NCBI GenBank assembly: GCA_036377595.1
Contig: DASUYB010000105.1
Span: 177,716 to 241,715 of the forward strand
From: Longimicrobium sp.
GTDB taxonomy: Bacteria > Gemmatimonadota > Gemmatimonadetes > Longimicrobiales > Longimicrobiaceae
Reading direction: 5' to 3'
DNA length: 64,000 nucleotides
Shown here: positions 8,898 to 17,211 of the stretch, one piece after another
How the letters are laid out: every line of letters begins with the position of its first letter
How positions within the stretch are numbered: position 1 is the stretch's first letter
The notes under the pieces: model-generated
Told to the model about the DNA's origin: nothing
The model's input: the letters and a program-made list of their open reading frames with translations, nothing else
Databases searched by the model: none
Position numbers and translations under genes: made by a program

Positions 8898-9113
8898 ATG
8901 AGACTCCTTCCGCTCTTCACGGACGGGCATTATTGCCCTCGCTGCGGCAATCGTACCGAGCGCGTTCGCACCCGCTTCTACCTTCGCCCGGTGCGCTGGC
9001 TGATGCCCGACGTCAAGCGCCGCGCGTGCAACAACGCCAGCTGCTTCTGGCGCGGGTTCGCCTTCTCGCACCACGTGGAGGCCACCGACACCGCGCACGC
9101 CGCCGCGCGCTGA
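8898..9113 (+). CDS. Small zinc-ribbon-like protein of unknown function
   Basis: 71 residues with two cysteine pairs, CPRCGN (about residues 14-17) and CNNASC (about 44-49), separated by 27 residues: YLRPVRWLMPDVKRR lies between them. The spacing fits a small zinc ribbon. It is basic and cytoplasmic. No ribosome site is obvious. A strong terminator follows within 50 bp, which supports a monocistronic gene. Function not recognised. Confidence 0.55.
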   Translation: MRLLPLFTDGHYCPRCGNRTERVRTRFYLRPVRWLMPDVKRRACNNASCFWRGFAFSHHVEATDTAHAAAR

Positions 9114-9162
9114 TCCGGATCTCCGGGCGCACCGGGCGCGTCCGGCAATGGCAGAAGGACGA

Positions 9163-9196
9163 GAGGGCCGGTCTCCCCAGGCGGAGACCGGCCCTC
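9163..9196 (+). terminator. Rho-independent-type hairpin
   Basis: Perfect 14-bp inverted repeat GAGGGCCGGTCTCC / GGAGACCGGCCCTC with a 6-base loop, downstream of the zinc-ribbon gene. Confidence 0.75.
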
Positions 9197-9274
9197 GCGC
9201 GCGTCCGTAGCCCTCGCCCGCGTCATGCCAGCTCCGGGCGAAGCAGCGTCCCGCCGAATCTCGTGCTGCCGCGG

Positions 9275-9345
9275 TTATAGATCCTTCGGCCTGCAAACGC
9301 TTGCACAGACGCTGATTACGGTCTGGCCGGCCTCAGGATGACGTC
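9275..9345. repeat. Dispersed 'ATAGATCCTTCGGCCTGCAA' repeat, single arm
   Basis: Starts TTATAGATCCTTCGGCCTGC and ends GGCCTCAGGATGACGTC. Nearly identical to the right arm of the inverted pair at 21283-21508. It lies in the intergenic space before the DUF3667 gene. Confidence 0.75.
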
Positions 9346-9385
9346 GGCGTGGCGTCCGGCGGGGTGCATCAACCCGGATTTCGCG

Positions 9386-10399
9386 TCAGGCGGTGAGCAC
9401 GGTGAAGAGCAGGGTCATCACCGCGCCGAAGGAGAGCATCACCACGTACGCCATCCCCAGGAAGCCGTACTTGAGAAGGGTGGCGATCCATCCCTGCGCG
9501 TACACCTTCTTCATCGCCAGCACCACGTACAGCATCATCCACACGCTCAGCGCGGTGACCAGCGGCGGAAAGCGGATGGCGAGCATCGCCAGGTAGCAGA
9601 GGAAGGCGAAGGCGTGCACGTGCAGCGCGAACACGAAGTGCTCCACGTAGAAGCGCCGGCTGCCGGCGTAGATGAGCTTGAGCACCCCGGCGAAGATCGG
9701 GAGGAGCACGAACATCATCTGCGGCACGTGGCCCAGGTAGTCGGACACGATCTGCCGCGCCGCCTCGCGCGACTCCATCCGGCTGAAGTGCTCGACCCGC
9801 GCGTTGCCGATGCTGTCGATCGTCGGCTCGCCGGTGTTGAAGCGGATGTTGCCGATCCAGTTGCGCGGCGGCGGGGGCGGCAACGGGGGGCGCGGCACCT
9901 CGCGAGGCTGGTCGCGGCCCGCGGTCCGCGGGGGCATCACCGGCGCGGGCGGCCGCGCGGCCCGGCGCGCGGCGGCGGCCGAGTCCGTCACGCCCACGTT
10001 CACCGTCATCGCGTCGAGGTCCAGGTTGGCGCCGCGCAGCTCCGGGAGGAACGAGAGCGTCAGGAAGAAGGCCACGCTGGTGACCAGGTACAGCCGGAAG
10101 GGCGGGATGTAGCGCACGATCCGCCCGGCCATGTACTCGCGCGTCAGGTGGCCGGGGCGCAGCATCAGCGAGCCCAGCGTGCGCGGGAGCGCGGAGTTCA
10201 GCGAGAACTGGTCGTCGAGCGCCTCCATCAGCATGCGGCGCAGCGACACGTGCACCTCCACCTTCCGCTGCCCGCAGCTGCGGCAGAAGTTGCCGGGCGT
10301 GGGGTCGCCGCAGTTCCGGCACGGGACGTCGGGGGTGCGGCGCTCGCTGCGGCGGAAGATGGGGATGCCCCGCAACGAGGGCGGCGAGCCGGTGAGCAT
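9386..10399 (-). CDS. DUF3667-type membrane protein with N-terminal zinc ribbon
   Basis: 337-residue inner-membrane protein. An N-terminal double CxxC ribbon (CRNCGDPTPGNFCRSCGQR) is followed by a conserved cytoplasmic segment (SLRRMLMEALDDQFSLNSAL, TLGSLMLRPGHLTREYMAGR). Next come a first membrane helix (FRLYLVTSVAFFLTLSFLP), a Pro-rich loop and four or more C-terminal hydrophobic segments. This order matches the DUF3667 family, whose function is not established. The open frame extends far upstream through the antisense of nadR, so ATG 10399 is taken as the real start. Confidence 0.75.
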   Translation of the reverse strand: MLTGSPPSLRGIPIFRRSERRTPDVPCRNCGDPTPGNFCRSCGQRKVEVHVSLRRMLMEALDDQFSLNSALPRTLGSLMLRPGHLTREYMAGRIVRYIPPFRLYLVTSVAFFLTLSFLPELRGANLDLDAMTVNVGVTDSAAAARRAARPPAPVMPPRTAGRDQPREVPRPPLPPPPPRNWIGNIRFNTGEPTIDSIGNARVEHFSRMESREAARQIVSDYLGHVPQMMFVLLPIFAGVLKLIYAGSRRFYVEHFVFALHVHAFAFLCYLAMLAIRFPPLVTALSVWMMLYVVLAMKKVYAQGWIATLLKYGFLGMAYVVMLSFGAVMTLLFTVLTA

Positions 10400-10512
10400 G
10401 CGATCGGGCTTCGTTGCGAGACGAGAGTGCGGCCGGTGCTGCGCGGGGAAGGGAGGAATCTGCACTCGCGAGGCGATTCGCGGAACCCCCCAAGCCGTTG
10501 CGCCGCTTCGGG

Positions 10513-11592
10513 CTAGCGCGAGATCCCCGGAGAGCGGGGGAGATCGCACGGCGGCAGCGCGGCCAGCACCCGCGCGGCGCGCTCCTCCAGCGTGCCGGTG
10601 ACGAGCAGGTGGGGGATGCCGCGCGCCTCCAGCTCGCGGAGATACCAGTCGTGCTGGCGATGGCGGAAGGCGCCGCCGTGGCGGATGCCGTCCTGCACGA
10701 ACTCGAAGTCGGGCGCGCAGATCACGGTAAGGTCGTACTCCCGCTCCGCCATCCGCTCCAGCGCCGGCGACGCGCTGCCGAAGAAGTGGTGGGAGAAGTA
10801 GTACGTCGTCAGCGGCGACGTGTCGCAGATCACGAAACGATTGGCGCGGCGGGCGGCGGCGTCCTCCATCTCCGCCTGCACGCGGCCGATGCGCTCCATG
10901 TCCTCGAAGTCCAGCCGCCCCTCCCGCTCCGTCCACACCTCGCGCCCGTACTCGGGGACCCACTCCGTCCCCAGCGCCCGCGCCAGCGTCTCCGCCAGCG
11001 TCGTCTTTCCCGTCGACTCGCCGCCGAGCAGGCAGATGCGGCGGACGAACGACGCGTAGACCGCGGGCGGCAGCCACTCGCGCAGCCCGTGCACGTCCGC
11101 GCGAAGCCGCGTGGCGGAGATGGGGATCTCCACGCGCTCGGGGTCCACGCAGACGTGCGCGACGGCGGGGTGATCCGGATTGCGCTCGCGGAAATAGCGG
11201 GTCAGCTCGGCCGCGAACCCATCCCCATACGCCTCGCTGGTGAAGACGGCGTCCACCGTGGTGCCGAGCACCTCGCGGCAGAGGAAGCCGCAGAACCGCC
11301 GGTCGTCGATCTCCGGGCCGTCGTTGGCGGGGACGCGCGTGAACTCCGCGCCGGGCGGCGCCAGATTTCGCAGCCGCTCGTCCGTCATCACCATCACCCG
11401 CGCCTCGGGGAAGGTCTCCGCCAGCCAGCGCTCGCGCACCTCGGCGGGATAGCCGGGGATCTCGGGATTCTGGTAGGAGACGAGGATCACTTCCTCGCAC
11501 TCGGCCAGCGCGCGGCGGACCAGCAGCTCGTGTCCGCGGTGCAGCGGCGCGAACTTGCCGACGACCAGCCCGGCGCGGAAGCGGCGGCTCAC
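10513..11592 (-). CDS. nadR: NadR-type bifunctional NMN adenylyltransferase / ribosylnicotinamide kinase
   Basis: NAD salvage enzyme, 359 residues. The nucleotidyltransferase half begins GLVVGKFAPLHRGHELL with the HxGH motif at residues 18-21, and ISATRLR (about 159-165) is the adenylyltransferase ISSTxxR signature. The kinase half carries a Walker A motif GGESTGKTT at about 190-198. No N-terminal HTH repressor domain is present, unlike the enterobacterial NadR. The GTG start at 11592 overlaps the stop of pnuC (GTGA), so uptake of the nicotinamide riboside precursor and its phosphorylation/adenylylation are translationally coupled. Confidence 0.9.
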   Translation of the reverse strand: MSRRFRAGLVVGKFAPLHRGHELLVRRALAECEEVILVSYQNPEIPGYPAEVRERWLAETFPEARVMVMTDERLRNLAPPGAEFTRVPANDGPEIDDRRFCGFLCREVLGTTVDAVFTSEAYGDGFAAELTRYFRERNPDHPAVAHVCVDPERVEIPISATRLRADVHGLREWLPPAVYASFVRRICLLGGESTGKTTLAETLARALGTEWVPEYGREVWTEREGRLDFEDMERIGRVQAEMEDAAARRANRFVICDTSPLTTYYFSHHFFGSASPALERMAEREYDLTVICAPDFEFVQDGIRHGGAFRHRQHDWYLRELEARGIPHLLVTGTLEERAARVLAALPPCDLPRSPGISR

Positions 11593-12146
11593 GCGGGCTG
11601 CACCAGCCGCCGCCAGCGCACCAGCGCCACGGCGGCGTTCACCCAGAAGGCGGCGTAGAGCGCGGCGGTCAGGTACAGCCCGCGCGCCAGGTACAGCGGC
11701 ACGCCGACCGTGTTCACCAGCAGCCAGAACCACCACGTCTCGTAGTGTCGGCGCATCAGCAGCAGCTGGGCGATCACGCTGAACGCCAGCACGGTGGAGT
11801 CGACGAACGGCGAGAACGCGTTGGTGAAGCGGTGCAGCAGCCACCCGTACGCCGCGGTGACCACGATCCCCGCGGCGGCCATGGCCGCGAGCGCGCGCGG
11901 CGGCGTGCGGCGCACGGGGAGTGCGGGCTTGTGCCGCCCGCCGGCCCATCCCCACCAGCCGACCGCGTTGGTGGCGATGAAGAAGAGCTGCAGCGTGACG
12001 TCCGCGTACAGCCGCGCCTCGAAGAACACCCAGCCGAAGAGCACGCAGGCCACGATCCCCAGCCACCAGTTGTGCACGCGGTTCATCCCCGCCAGCAGCA
12101 CCGACGCGGCGGTGAAGACGTTCGCCGCGATCTCCAGCGCGCTCAT
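11589..12146 (-). CDS. pnuC: PnuC-type nicotinamide riboside transporter
   Basis: 185-residue inner-membrane facilitator with about seven hydrophobic segments. Family features include WLGIVACVLFGWVFFEARLY, FFIATNAVGWWGW near residue 60, and the closing ETWWFWLLVNTVGVPLYLAR, where the W-x-x-x-N pattern binds nicotinamide riboside in PnuC proteins. It is first in a two-gene operon with nadR (4-bp overlap), so imported riboside would be trapped by the downstream kinase. Confidence 0.9.
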   Translation of the reverse strand: MSALEIAANVFTAASVLLAGMNRVHNWWLGIVACVLFGWVFFEARLYADVTLQLFFIATNAVGWWGWAGGRHKPALPVRRTPPRALAAMAAAGIVVTAAYGWLLHRFTNAFSPFVDSTVLAFSVIAQLLLMRRHYETWWFWLLVNTVGVPLYLARGLYLTAALYAAFWVNAAVALVRWRRLVQPA

Positions 12147-12273
12147 GGGCTGGCCCGCGAAAGTGCTTCGATCCAGACCATGAGTCGTTCATGATTATGG
12201 GAGATGGAGATCAGGAGAGGATTCAAGTTCGGATGATACGCCGCTCCGCCACGCGAGTCGAGACGCCGATAAC

Positions 12274-12307
12274 GAAGCCCCCGCCGGGATTGCTCGGCAG
12301 GGGCTTC
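12274..12307 (-). terminator. Hairpin downstream of the DinB gene
   Basis: Inverted repeat GAAGCCCCCGCC / GGCAGGGGCTTC (one mismatch) just beyond the stop codon of the DinB gene on the minus strand. Confidence 0.65.
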
Positions 12308-12328
12308 GAGACGATGGGATCGCTTGCG

Positions 12329-12892
12329 CTACGATAGCGCGCCGGACATGAGGATGTCGTGCATCCACGTGGTGGGATAGCCGGCCTGGCGCACGGCCAT
12401 CGCGATCTGCGCCCAGTGGCGGACGCCGTGCATCAGCGTGTGCGCGACGATCTTGCGCTTGCTGGCCTGGAGCGTTCCCGCGCTGATGGTCTCGAAGGTC
12501 AGCACGCGCGCCCACTCCTCCTCCGGCGCCGTGTCCACCCAGCGCTCCAGCCGCGGGCGGTTGTCGCGGTGGACGGCGAAGATCTCGTCGAGCGTGGCGT
12601 GGGGGACGCTTTCGTACGGCGTGGCCTCCTCGTCGTGCAGCCGCTCGGTGTAGCGCCGCTCCACCATGAACACGTGGAAGATCAGGTCGCCCACCGTGGC
12701 GTACTTCGAGTCGCCGAGCGAGACGGCGAGCACGGCGGGATCCTGCGCGCGCAGCCACTCCTCCCAGCGCGCCGTCTCCTCGCCGGTCCAGGCGAGCAGC
12801 TCGCGGAACTGCAGCGCGTCCGGCTTCCGCGTGAGCGAGATCGTGAGCTCATACTCGGGAGCCGTGGTGGCATCGGCCGTCGTGTCGGACAT
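12329..12892 (-). CDS. DinB family protein
   Basis: 187-residue four-helix-bundle protein. Expected DinB metal ligands are visible: H73 in VGDLIFHVFMVERRY and a pair in HTLMHGVRHWAQIAMAVRQ near residues 153-161. DinB-fold proteins include metal-dependent thiol transferases and many uncharacterised members; the specific role is unknown. ATG 12892 is supported by a GGGAGA site upstream. Monocistronic, flanked by a terminator and a dispersed repeat. Confidence 0.85.
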   Translation of the reverse strand: MSDTTADATTAPEYELTISLTRKPDALQFRELLAWTGEETARWEEWLRAQDPAVLAVSLGDSKYATVGDLIFHVFMVERRYTERLHDEEATPYESVPHATLDEIFAVHRDNRPRLERWVDTAPEEEWARVLTFETISAGTLQASKRKIVAHTLMHGVRHWAQIAMAVRQAGYPTTWMHDILMSGALS

Positions 12893-13040
12893 GGTTCGAT
12901 CTCCCGCTGAGGTGGAGCGTGATGGATCGCCCTCCATCATCTCCGAACCTGGGTGCCGAATCAAGATCGGCATTGAGCTAACGCGCGTGGCGCGTCCGGC
13001 GGGCCATCGACGCGCGTCGTGCAGGCTGCGGCGCGGGGCA

Positions 13041-13110
13041 GGCCACAGATTCCTCGGGCGCCGGAATTCGGTGTGGGGGGATGCTACGGCGAAGCGCCCT
13101 CGGAATGACA
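13041..13110. repeat. Dispersed 'GAGGAATCT' repeat, partial copy 2
   Basis: Contains GGCCACAGATTCCTCGGGCG and ends CCCTCGGAATGACA, matching pieces of the repeats at 6886-7073 and 29029-29211, but the left half is diverged or missing. The 12893-13242 gap otherwise contains only this repeat and the terminator that follows it. Confidence 0.65.
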
Positions 13111-13131
13111 GATCGAGGCTGGGAAAAGAGA

Positions 13132-13173
13132 ACGGCCCCCGCGCGAGCATCAACATCTCGCCACGGGGGCCGT
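13132..13173 (-). terminator. Hairpin downstream of the acyltransferase gene
   Basis: 10-bp stem ACGGCCCCCG / CGGGGGCCGT placed about 70 bp beyond the stop of the plsC-like gene. Confidence 0.6.
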
Positions 13174-13242
13174 CCTGCAGTCCCGCAGGGACTTCGTGCA
13201 GTTGTTGCCGCGAATTCCATTCGCCCGTCCGAGCGGATCTCC

Positions 13243-13995
13243 TCAGGCGCCGGCGGCGGCCAGCTCCCGCTGCAGGCCGGCGCGCGCCTCGGCGATCATC
13301 GCGCGCACCTTGTCGCGCAGCGCGGGGACGTCGTCGAGCGTGAGCCCCGCCGTCTCCACCGGCGGCAGTACCCGGGCGATGGCGCGCGCGCGGCCGATCA
13401 GCCACGACCCCTTGGCAATGCAGTGCCGCGTTCCCGCCACCGCGATGGGGAGGATGGGCACGCCCGTCTCGATCGCGAGCCGGAAGGCGCCGTCGTGGAA
13501 CTTCAGCAGCTCGCCGGTGCCCGAGCGCGTGCCCTCGGGCATGATCATCACCGACACCTTCTTGCGCAGCCGGTCGCGCGCCTCCTCCAGCGCGCGCATC
13601 CGGCTGCTCGCGTCGCCGCGGCGCACCATCACGTCGCCCGCCATGCGCATCATCCACCCCATCACGGGGATGCGGAAGATGGCGTCCTTCGACATCCACT
13701 TCATCTCCCACGGCAGGTGCGAGAGGAGGAAGATGTCGGCGAAGCTCTCGTGGTTGGCGACCGCGACGTACGGACGCCGCGGGTCGTGGATCTCCACCCC
13801 GGTCGTGCGGAACTTCCAGAAGGGGTTGAGCCGGGTGACGGTGACGGCGGCGCGGCGGAACCAGCGCCCCACCGCGTAGCGGCCGGGGTCGCGCGCGGCG
13901 GTGAAGAGCCACACCAGCCCCATCCACGGGAGCCAGACCAGGGCGATCAGGGCGGTGGAGAGCCAGACCCAGGCGGAGACGAGCCGCTTCAACAT
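13243..13995 (-). CDS. 1-acyl-sn-glycerol-3-phosphate acyltransferase (PlsC-like)
   Basis: 250-residue membrane acyltransferase of the PlsC/LPLAT family, which makes phosphatidic acid from lysophosphatidate. An N-terminal hydrophobic helix (about residues 8-32) anchors it. The catalytic motif H82-xxxx-D87 lies in VANHESFADIFLLS, the substrate-binding motif PEGTRSG lies near residue 154, and the later VPILPIAVAGTRHCIAKG matches motif IV. ATG 13995 begins at the membrane helix; the longer open frame upstream is antisense to other genes. The exact acceptor could be another lysophospholipid. Confidence 0.85.
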   Translation of the reverse strand: MLKRLVSAWVWLSTALIALVWLPWMGLVWLFTAARDPGRYAVGRWFRRAAVTVTRLNPFWKFRTTGVEIHDPRRPYVAVANHESFADIFLLSHLPWEMKWMSKDAIFRIPVMGWMMRMAGDVMVRRGDASSRMRALEEARDRLRKKVSVMIMPEGTRSGTGELLKFHDGAFRLAIETGVPILPIAVAGTRHCIAKGSWLIGRARAIARVLPPVETAGLTLDDVPALRDKVRAMIAEARAGLQRELAAAGA

Positions 13996-14298
13996 CGGAC
14001 AGAACGAGCAGGGGGTGATGCGCGCCCGCCGGCCGGTCCGCCGGGCGAACGACTCTGTACACCGGATGACGCGGACGGGTCGCGGGGCGACGGCCATCGT
14101 TACATACGCCCGTCCGCTGCGCGCGGATCGCGTCGCGCCGACGCGTGTCGCCGCGTCGGGCGGACGCGCGCTCGTACCGCTTTGTCGCGCGCCCGGAACC
14201 ATCCGTTCTCGCGGCGGGTTCGTCGCCTGCCGCGGCCGGGTGGGCGCATCGACGAGCGCCGCCGGAGCGCCGCGGCGAGACCCGATCCGGAGATCGCC
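13996..14298. other. Divergent intergenic region
   Basis: 303 bp between the divergent acyltransferase and outer-membrane protein genes. It presumably holds both promoters. No coding frame, repeat or clear promoter hexamers were identified; the last bases carry a CCGGAGA ribosome site for the next gene. Confidence 0.4.
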
Positions 14299-14955
14299 AT
14301 GAACCGACACCTCGTCCGCACCACCCTTGCCGCGGCGGTCACAGCCGTCGCCGCCGCATCCCCCACCGCCGCGCAGCTGCGCGTGCCGCCGGTCACGCTG
14401 GTGGTGGGCGCCGGCGCGGCCGGGCGCTCGGAGCTGGGCCCGATCGGCGCCGGCGGCGTGCACGAGTGGGGGCAGCACCAGCCGGGCGCGGCGCTGCAGC
14501 TGGGGGTGGAGGCGGCGTCGCCGCTGCGCGGGGTGGACCTGCGCCTGGGCTACCAGTTCTCCAACCCGCAGCTGGCGCTGGGTGACGCGAATCACCCCGA
14601 GAACCCGCCCCAGAACGTCTATCGCACGGGAGTCGGCACGCTCACGCTGGACGCGGTGGTGCGCCTTCCCAGGGTGCTGGACGCGCGGCCGTACCTGCTG
14701 GCCGGCGCCGGGCTGCGGCACTACGACTACAACCAGACCTCGTTCGACAGCCAGCCGGTGAGGCCGGAGGACAAGCTCGAGGCCGGGCTGCACCTGGGTG
14801 GCGGCCTGGCCTGGAACGTGGGGCGCTACGACCTGTTCGTGGAGGGCTCGGGATTCTTCAGCCGCTTCGGCGCGCCGCAGCCGACGGACACGAAGTTCGG
14901 CGGCGTGCGCGACGCCAACCTCGGCGCGGGCGTCCGCATCCCCCTGCACCGCTAA
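14299..14955 (+). CDS. Outer-membrane beta-barrel protein (paralog A)
   Basis: 218 residues. The signal peptide ends SPTAAQ (about residues 1-26). The mature part alternates hydrophobic and polar residues in barrel strands such as VDLRLGYQFSN, RPYLLAGAGLRHYDY and RYDLFVEGSGFFSRF, ending AGVRIPLHR. 34-45% of positions visibly match the next gene, including the ending RIPLHR and the phrase LRVPPV after the signal peptide, so the two are tandem duplicates. Function not recognised; probably a small OmpA/OmpW-like eight-stranded barrel. Confidence 0.7.
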   Translation: MNRHLVRTTLAAAVTAVAAASPTAAQLRVPPVTLVVGAGAAGRSELGPIGAGGVHEWGQHQPGAALQLGVEAASPLRGVDLRLGYQFSNPQLALGDANHPENPPQNVYRTGVGTLTLDAVVRLPRVLDARPYLLAGAGLRHYDYNQTSFDSQPVRPEDKLEAGLHLGGGLAWNVGRYDLFVEGSGFFSRFGAPQPTDTKFGGVRDANLGAGVRIPLHR

Positions 14956-14970
14956 CCCCGGGAGGACCAC

Positions 14971-15639
14971 ATGAGCGCTCGTCTCGTACGCATCACCCTC
15001 GCGGCGGCGGCGGCCGCGTCCGTTGCCACGCACGCCGCGGCGCAGCTCCGCGTTCCGCCGGTCCAGCTCTTCGCGGGGGTGGGAAGGCTGAGCGGCAACA
15101 GCCTGGGCCTGGTCGGAGAGCACGGCGACCGCGTCTACGCGCGGCACCACTCCGCCACCGCCTTCCAGCTCGGGGTGGAGACGGCATCGCCGGTGCGCGG
15201 CGTGGGGCTGCGGCTGGGCTACCAGAGGTCGTACCCGCTGCTGGCTCTGGACGACGTCCGCGCGGTGGACTACACGCAGTGGACCTCGACCGAGGTGGAC
15301 CGCACGCGCGTGCATACGCTGACCCTCGATGCCGACGTGCACCTTCCGCACGTGCTGGACGCCGCGCCGTACCTGCTGCTGGGTGCCGGCGTGAAGCGGT
15401 ACGCGTTCGACCAGGCGTACTACCAGCGCACCGGCCAGCCCGCCCTCCCGCGCGACCAGACGCAGGCCGGGGTGCACCTGGGCGGCGGCGTGGACTGGAG
15501 CGTGGGGCGCTACGACCTGTTCGTGGAAGGCTCGTACTTCCTCAGCCGCTTCCGGAACGACCCCGGCGCGGCCACCGAACCGGCGTTCGTGCAGGACCGG
15601 TCGTTCACCGTCGGGCTGCGCATCCCCCTGCACCGCTGA
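14971..15639 (+). CDS. Outer-membrane beta-barrel protein (paralog B)
   Basis: 222 residues, 15 bp after its paralog and preceded by GGGAGGACCAC. It has the signal peptide to THAAAQ, then LRVPPVQLFAG, strands VGLRLGYQRSYPLLAL and RYDLFVEGSYFLSRFRN, and the closing LRIPLHR. Shared architecture and endings with the upstream gene show a recent tandem duplication; the pair is probably co-transcribed. No catalytic residues seen. Confidence 0.7.
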   Translation: MSARLVRITLAAAAAASVATHAAAQLRVPPVQLFAGVGRLSGNSLGLVGEHGDRVYARHHSATAFQLGVETASPVRGVGLRLGYQRSYPLLALDDVRAVDYTQWTSTEVDRTRVHTLTLDADVHLPHVLDAAPYLLLGAGVKRYAFDQAYYQRTGQPALPRDQTQAGVHLGGGVDWSVGRYDLFVEGSYFLSRFRNDPGAATEPAFVQDRSFTVGLRIPLHR

Positions 15640-15725
15640 TCGCGGCATGATCGAGCGCGCCGGGGCCCCGCGACGAGGCTCCGGCGCGCGCGTTTTACGC
15701 ATCTCCCGATCCGCCGCGTGTTTGC

Positions 15726-15754
15726 TTGACCGCCCGTGCGGGGTCCCGTATTCT
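15726..15754 (+). promoter_or_regulatory. Sigma-70-type promoter of gcvH
   Basis: -35 TTGACC (15726-15731) and -10 TATTCT (15749-15754) separated by exactly 17 bases, 40 bp upstream of the gcvH start codon. No glycine-riboswitch-like structure was recognised in between. Confidence 0.6.
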
Positions 15755-15793
15755 CACCCCTCCCTGAACCGACCGAAACGCGCTGGAGGAGTC

Positions 15794-16180
15794 ATGGCGA
15801 ACGTTCCGCAGGACCTGCGATACACGAAGGAGCACGAGTACCTGAAGCCCACCGGCGACGAGGGCGTGTACTTCGTGGGGATCACCGACTACGCCCAGGG
15901 CGAGCTCGGCGACGTGGTGTTCGTGGAGCTGCCCAACCCCGGCGCCCACTTCGACGCCATGCAGACGTTCGGGACCATCGAGGCGGTGAAGGCGGTGAGC
16001 GACCTGTACTGCCCCGTGGCCGGCGAGGTCGTCGAGGCCAACGGCGCGCTGGACGCCAACCCCGCCGCGGTGAACGGCGATCCGTACGGCGAGGGGTGGA
16101 TGATCAAGCTGCGCGTGGACAACCAGGCCGACGTCGACGCGCTGCTGGATGCGGCCGCGTACGAGCAGCTGATCGGGTAG
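15794..16180 (+). CDS. gcvH: Glycine cleavage system H protein
   Basis: 128-residue lipoyl carrier that shuttles the aminomethyl group between the P, T and L proteins of the glycine cleavage complex. The start MANVPQDLRYTKEHEYL is typical. The lipoylated lysine is K66 in FGTIEAVKAVSDLY, and GEVVEANGALDANPAAVNGD and GEGWMIKL follow in canonical order. GGAGGAG sits just before ATG 15794. The gcvP gene lies about 45 kb away in this window and no gcvT is seen, so the system is split. Confidence 0.95.
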   Translation: MANVPQDLRYTKEHEYLKPTGDEGVYFVGITDYAQGELGDVVFVELPNPGAHFDAMQTFGTIEAVKAVSDLYCPVAGEVVEANGALDANPAAVNGDPYGEGWMIKLRVDNQADVDALLDAAAYEQLIG

Positions 16181-16190
16181 GGAACAGATA

Positions 16191-16265
16191 GTCCTAAGTC
16201 CTGAGTCCTAAGTCCTAAGTAGAGAAAACTTCATCACTTGGGACTCAGGACTTGGGACGTAGGAC
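16191..16265. repeat. Intergenic hairpin with repetitive arms (copy 3)
   Basis: The left arm is four repeats of an AGTCCTA-type unit (GTCCTAAGTCCTGAGTCCTA). The right arm is the near complement ending CTTGGGACGTAGGAC. It lies between gcvH and the UPF0173 gene. Confidence 0.8.
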
Positions 16266-16297
16266 TTCTTCTTTCGTTTTCATCCGCGGAGAAACCC

Positions 16298-16987
16298 ATG
16301 GCTACGCTCACCTGGCACGGGCACTCCTGCTTCACCCTCGAGACCGACGAGGGGAAGCGGATCATGATCGATCCGTGGATCGACGAGAACCCGATGGCCG
16401 ACATCAAGACGTCCGACGTCGAGGCGCTCGACTACATCCTCGTGTCGCACGGGCACTGGGACCACTTCGCGGACGTGGTGGCGCTGGCGAAGAAGACCGA
16501 GGCCACCGTCGTCGCCACCTTCGAGCTCGTTTCCTTCGTGCAGGAGCAGGGGGCGAAGAACGGCCACGGGATGAACATCGGCGGGGCGTACGTGTTCGAC
16601 TTCGGGCGGGTGAAGCTGACGCCGGCGCTGCACACCGGGAGCGTGGCGGGCGACAAGGACGGCACGCACACCACGGATCCGAGCGGCTTCCTCATCTCCC
16701 TGAACAGCGGCCAGCGCATCTACCACGCGGGCGACACGGCGCTGATCATGGACATGCAGCTGCTGCGCGGCTCCGTCGACGTGGCCATCCTCCCCATCGG
16801 CGACAACTTCACCATGGGGCCCGAGGACGCCGCGCGCGCGGTGGAGATGATCGAGCCGGAGGTCGTCATCCCCATGCACTACAACACCTTCCCGGTCATC
16901 GAGCAGAACCCGGAAGGCTTCCGCACCCTCGTCGGCGACAAGGCCCGCGTGGAGATCCTGCAGCCGGGCGGGACGTACACGATCTGA
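16298..16987 (+). CDS. UPF0173 metal-dependent hydrolase (metallo-beta-lactamase fold)
   Basis: 229-residue UlaG-like enzyme. Starts LTWHGHSCFTLET, typical of UPF0173. Metal ligands are in VSHGHWDHFAD (HxHxDH), with further ligands in HTGSVAGDKDGTHTTDPSG, YHAGDTALIMDM and the final VVIPMHYNTFPVI. The family is widespread; most members have no established substrate. ATG 16298 is chosen at the family start, with a GCGGAGAAA ribosome site. Followed by a strong terminator. Confidence 0.88.
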   Translation: MATLTWHGHSCFTLETDEGKRIMIDPWIDENPMADIKTSDVEALDYILVSHGHWDHFADVVALAKKTEATVVATFELVSFVQEQGAKNGHGMNIGGAYVFDFGRVKLTPALHTGSVAGDKDGTHTTDPSGFLISLNSGQRIYHAGDTALIMDMQLLRGSVDVAILPIGDNFTMGPEDAARAVEMIEPEVVIPMHYNTFPVIEQNPEGFRTLVGDKARVEILQPGGTYTI

Positions 16988-17012
16988 AAAACCTGAAGAA
17001 ATCGCATGGCAC

Positions 17013-17038
17013 GAAGGCCCGCCGAATGGCGGGCCTTC
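17013..17038 (+). terminator. Terminator of the UPF0173 gene
   Basis: Perfect 11-bp stem GAAGGCCCGCC / GGCGGGCCTTC with a GAAT loop, followed by GGTTT. Confidence 0.8.
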
Positions 17039-17211
17039 GGTTTGATCACACGTATCGGAGGGAGGTTGGATCGTCGCTTCCAGAAAGCACGCCCGAAGCA
17101 TCCCGGAACGTCGCATCAGGTGGGATTGATCGCCACCCACTGCGCGGGTTATCGTACGGCGCGGAGCGAACTTCCGCCCTCCCGCGGCATTCCCACCCGC
17201 CGTGCCCTCCC

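Noticed and set aside
12329..14062. 577-codon minus-strand frame spanning two genes
   Set aside because: Only the DinB part (12329-12892) has protein-like sequence and a ribosome site; the remainder is antisense or out-of-frame to the acyltransferase.
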